Shown here: in pieces, positions 60,201-62,000 of the stretch
Layout: every line of letters starts with the position of its first letter
Position numbering within the stretch: position 1 is the first letter of the stretch
Assembly: GCA_002633005.1 (NCBI GenBank)
Contig: NMRA01000178.1
Location: 10,240 to 72,239 of the forward strand
Direction of reading: 5' to 3'
DNA from: Phoronis australis
Taxonomy: Eukaryota > Phoronida > Phoronidae
DNA length: 62,000 bases
Notes under the pieces: model-generated
What the model was told of the DNA's origin: nothing
Databases searched by the model: none
The model's input: only the letters and a program-made list of their open reading frames with translations
Position numbers and translations under genes: made by a program

Positions 60201-61710
60201 AAAAACTTACTCTCCTATCGACTTGTGCTTACATGTACATTGTGTATGACCAGGAATTTCAGAAGCGATATTCAAAACTTTTTCTAAAGCAAATCGGTCT
60301 ACACGTACATGCGCACCGTGCCTGTTTCAGACGACGCAAGTGTCATCACGTTTCGGAGGCGATTGCTTCAGAAATTGCCCCAGAATTTTCCTCGTGCAAT
60401 GTGGTCACTTGTGATTCCCTTGATTGGCTGGCTTCTTTACAACACGTCAGGTGAGAACTTTAAAAATCTCTCGCATCAACCACTCGTTCACTGTCCACCG
60501 GTCACGCAATGGTTGACGGGTGGGTTTGTACTGACACTTTTTTACGTGTACATATTTAGAACATGGAGACTCAAAAGTGAGAGAAGATGATAAGACAACT
60601 GCAGGTGAGTTGAATGAACAACAACAAATGACGTGCGTAGTAAGTTACTTGCAATCTGATCTTCCTAAATGAGCTACAACACGTCGTGTGCATGCGTTGT
60701 CATCAAGCAACTGTTTTCTTAAATGTCATCACCAATCAGCCAAGCTAAAACTTCAAGTAGAACACCTAAGGATACGTTTGTTGCGCCACAGTCCTCACAG
60801 ACACGAGATGAGAAAGAAATGCTGTAGAGCGCAGTGCACCTTTAAAATCGTTAATTTAAATACACATCGATCGTTTTCACATTTCTTATGGTAGAGAGCA
60901 ATTCTCATGGTAAAAAGCGTCTGATTATTTTGATACCATTATTACAATGACATAGGTCTAACAAGTACCAAAGAGGTTCAGCCAAATGATCAAATGTAAA
61001 TATGAAAGGAACGGTATATAACCACTTGCCGTTATGAAACTGGTATGTAATTGTTCCTTTGTCAAATTGCTTAAGGAACATGCAGGAAGTGGTTCAGATC
61101 TCTAAAGTTCACTTCTTGGACTGAACGCTGGGTTTACGGTGGCCTCAAAGATTCATATAGTCTCATTAAAGTGTAAATATACAAATAAAGTACTAAAATA
61201 CAAACAACCCCGGGTGCCAAAGGAAGCATCCGAGAACCAGTTACTATTACAATCTCTTGAAAGTCTCGTTTTGCGAGACTATTTTTATGCAAATGAGTGT
61301 GGCAATATTTCATCGTTACCCAAATGAAACGAGACACAGTTTTTATTATTTCTTTATTTCCCTATCAAATAACAATTGCGTTACATTTGAAATTGCTAGG
61401 TTTTTTATGTGTTCAAATTTTAAGTGTACCAGTTGCACAGTGGTATTTTCTTTAAAACCACAATTTATTTACACATTGGTTTTCCTGAAAAAACTTGTAC
61501 ACACAGTTCTCCAGGAAGTCACTAGGTGGCGTTTGCTATGAATTTAAATATCCTCGGTTTTAATTAGACATAGCATCCTTTAACGGAGATAGTTTTACAC
61601 ACTTTACAGGTACTGCTCTAAAAGCGCCAGATGGACAGCCGGTTGTTAGAGCCGAAAAACTCACTCATGCAACAATAACAATGAGGATACCGACTGGTCC
61701 AACGGAGACG
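51119..61710 (+). CDS. DED protein with hydrophobic segment, copy 3 (3' end outside window)
   Basis: Exons 51119-51225, 59369-59532, 60331-60450 and 61610-61710 join in phase to at least 164 residues; exon E should follow beyond 62000. Residues about 9-86 are the DED-like bundle (MLFMIVANHVL; LKNYCKTWI; ATLQNI; ENLLDQLETQAVI; KLVKMLEVHGLLDL). Exon C adds a basic stretch (TFRRRLLQKL) and then MWSLVIPLIGWLLY at about 114-127, short for a membrane span but hydrophobic enough for a tail-anchor or membrane-dipping helix. Exon D (131-164) is a diverged linker ending GPTET. The first coding intron is swollen to 8.1 kb by nested repeats. Membrane placement next to a DED would resemble a signalling adaptor; this is inference. 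Confidence 0.68.
51226..51444. other. Left part of intron A-B of copy 3
   Basis: Aligned with 6801-7005 of copy 1 until the insertion begins at about 51445. Confidence 0.6.
51445..54845 (+). repeat. 1.2-kb tandem repeat array
   Basis: Three head-to-tail units start GAACTAG at 51445, 52637 and 53836 (1192 and 1199 bases; the third is shortened). Each begins with a palindrome based on TTATTGTC/GACAATAA, ends in a (GAATAA)n tail, and shows a weaker half-unit period with repeated TCTTCCGGTGCA blocks. Six TGACCTTTGACCT-like sites occur, four perfect. The frames at 52460-52642 and 54689-54973 are repeat-derived. Confidence 0.8.
54846..55050. repeat. Three short tandem units with GC-rich hairpins
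   Basis: Each unit carries AACCCAGGAACAACAGT followed by a hairpin with arms ACTCTGCGC/GCGCAGAGT and a six-base loop (54886-54909, 54948-54971, 55022-55045), separated by GAATAA runs. They share words with the 1.2-kb array and probably form its 3' boundary. Confidence 0.75.
55071..56990 (+). repeat. Repeat R2, copy d, carrying an R3 insert
   Basis: Starts CAGGGCCGTAGGAAG; aligned with the other R2 copies, with R3 sequence at about 56230-56520 as in copies a and c. No conserved coding frame is seen; the 165-residue minus frame at 54760-55257 crosses repeat boundaries. Confidence 0.6.
57049..58292. mobile_element. TTAA-flanked TIR element with THAP-coding ends
   Basis: Long inverted ends (over 200 bp) begin AGAAGAATGCCACCC / AGGAGAATGCCACCC and are flanked by TTAA (57045-57048, 58293-58296). 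The left arm on the plus strand encodes a THAP-like zinc-finger segment (CPNYEAAKKAGISFLRLP, RKWLAVVKNE, HLRVCGLLF, about 57240-57425). The right arm encodes the first part again on the minus strand (AAKKAGISFFRLP) with a stop after LRK. The C2CH histidine position reads Leu. It lies in intron A-B of copy 3. Confidence 0.65.
58297..59368. other. Right part of intron A-B of copy 3
   Basis: Aligned with 7140-8334 of copy 1 and 33480-34576 of copy 2. The frame at 58320-58595 is not conserved. Confidence 0.6.
59369..59532 (+). CDS. Exon B of copy 3
   Basis: 164 bases from acceptor TTGTACAG to donor GTGG|GTAATGAG. An alternative donor CG|GTGAAC follows 59550; using neither gives a stop at 59550-59552, so a DED-only product could also arise by intron retention. 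Confidence 0.75.
59533..60330. other. Intron B-C of copy 3
   Basis: The first 270 bases resemble 8520-8780 of copy 1; the remainder has no recognisable content. Confidence 0.5.
60331..60450 (+). CDS. Exon C of copy 3 (hydrophobic segment)
   Basis: 120 bases, acceptor GCCTGTTTCAG, donor TCAG|GTGAGAAC; phase 1 at both ends, so skipping it keeps the frame. The chosen frame gives DASVITFRRRLLQKL and then MWSLVIPLIGWLLYNTS. A second frame is also open but would meet a stop in exon D. The intron after its donor matches copy 1 after 16253. Confidence 0.6.
60451..61609. other. Intron C-D of copy 3
   Basis: It begins like copy 1 (GTGAGAACTTT) and then diverges. The short frames at 61134-61541 on both strands have no recognisable content. 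Confidence 0.45.
61610..61710 (+). CDS. Exon D of copy 3
   Basis: 101 bases, acceptor ACTTTACAG, donor ACG|GTAAACTA. The peptide is diverged from copies 1 and 2 at the start (APDGQPVVRAEKLTH) but keeps the AEKLT and GPTE landmarks. Confidence 0.7.
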
Positions 61711-62000
61711 GTAAACTAACCATTTCAACAGCTTAAAGAGGCCTGGAACGCAATAGACAGTCTAAATTGTAATATTGACAGTGGTTCTCTGCCATTGAAT
61801 CGGGATTCAATCTGCTCACCAGGTATTTTTAGGGTTTGCTCGTAGAGATTTTAAATTTTTGTTGACATCAAAGTATTTTTAGTTTCAAATTTCAAAAAAG
61901 AATCTGTCGAGTGCTCGCCATTTTTCTCCCACAAGGCAAAGCACGTCTCATTACTTTGGTACGGAAAGACACAGACATAATACATTTCCTTTATATGAAA
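61711..62000. other. Start of intron D-E of copy 3
   Basis: No feature seen; exon E is expected downstream of the window. Confidence 0.4.

Overview
The window is intron-rich, repeat-laden animal DNA: GT-AG introns, AATAAA poly(A) signal, THAP, Gypsy, LINE and SINE remnants, two assembly gaps and several isolated ambiguous bases. Nothing bacterial or phage-like is present. The mix of repeats and the frequent TACATGTA-type words suggest a marine invertebrate; I cannot name the species from sequence alone.

The only coherent host genes are three tandem, same-strand (+) copies of one gene family, here called copies 1, 2 and 3. Each begins with two exons (A and B) that together encode a death-effector-domain (DED)-like six-helix bundle. 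An optional exon C encodes a basic segment plus a short hydrophobic segment. Exon D is a Pro-rich/Glu-Lys linker, and last exon E carries GPNH and GYKSKGGA motifs reminiscent of a dsRNA-binding domain. Exon coordinates are: copy 1 A 6678-6800, B 8335-8514, C-like end near 16253, D 17133-17234, E 19439-19680; copy 2 A 33232-33363, B 34577-34740, no C, D 35359-35459, E 36139-36381; copy 3 A 51100-51225, B 59369-59532, C 60331-60450, D 61610-61710, with E beyond the window. Copy 2 gives a phase-consistent 206-residue protein without the hydrophobic exon. Copy 3 gives at least 164 residues with it. Copy 1 has an intact DED but a lost exon-B donor, a +1 indel in exon D and a -1 indel in exon E, so only a DED-only product of about 95 residues is credible from it.

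Upstream of every copy (4511-4528, 27583-27600, 48909-48926) is the same 18-bp triple-GAAA interferon-stimulated response element, followed by an identical 18-bp inverted repeat and an octamer-like site. This predicts common control by an IRF-type factor. Together the data suggest an immune-inducible, expanding family of DED adaptors, possibly nucleic-acid sensing, with membrane, soluble and DED-only versions. The promoter motifs and exon phases are seen directly; the function is inference.

Layout: 1-4500 remnant of an earlier unit plus intergenic repeats; 4500-19830 copy 1, swollen by a TTAA-flanked 3.8-kb element, an inverted 2-kb repeat and a THAP-bearing TIR element; 20000-23800 3' flank, MITE, Gypsy and LINE remnants; 23900-36530 copy 2, whose promoter is separated from its coding exons by a 3.85-kb insertion; 37250-48390 a gene-poor block with a broken CXC-type repeat gene, a gap-spanning duplication with a 46-bp minisatellite, and MITEs; 48390-62000 copy 3, whose first coding intron holds about 6.8 kb of insertions, including a 1.2-kb tandem array.
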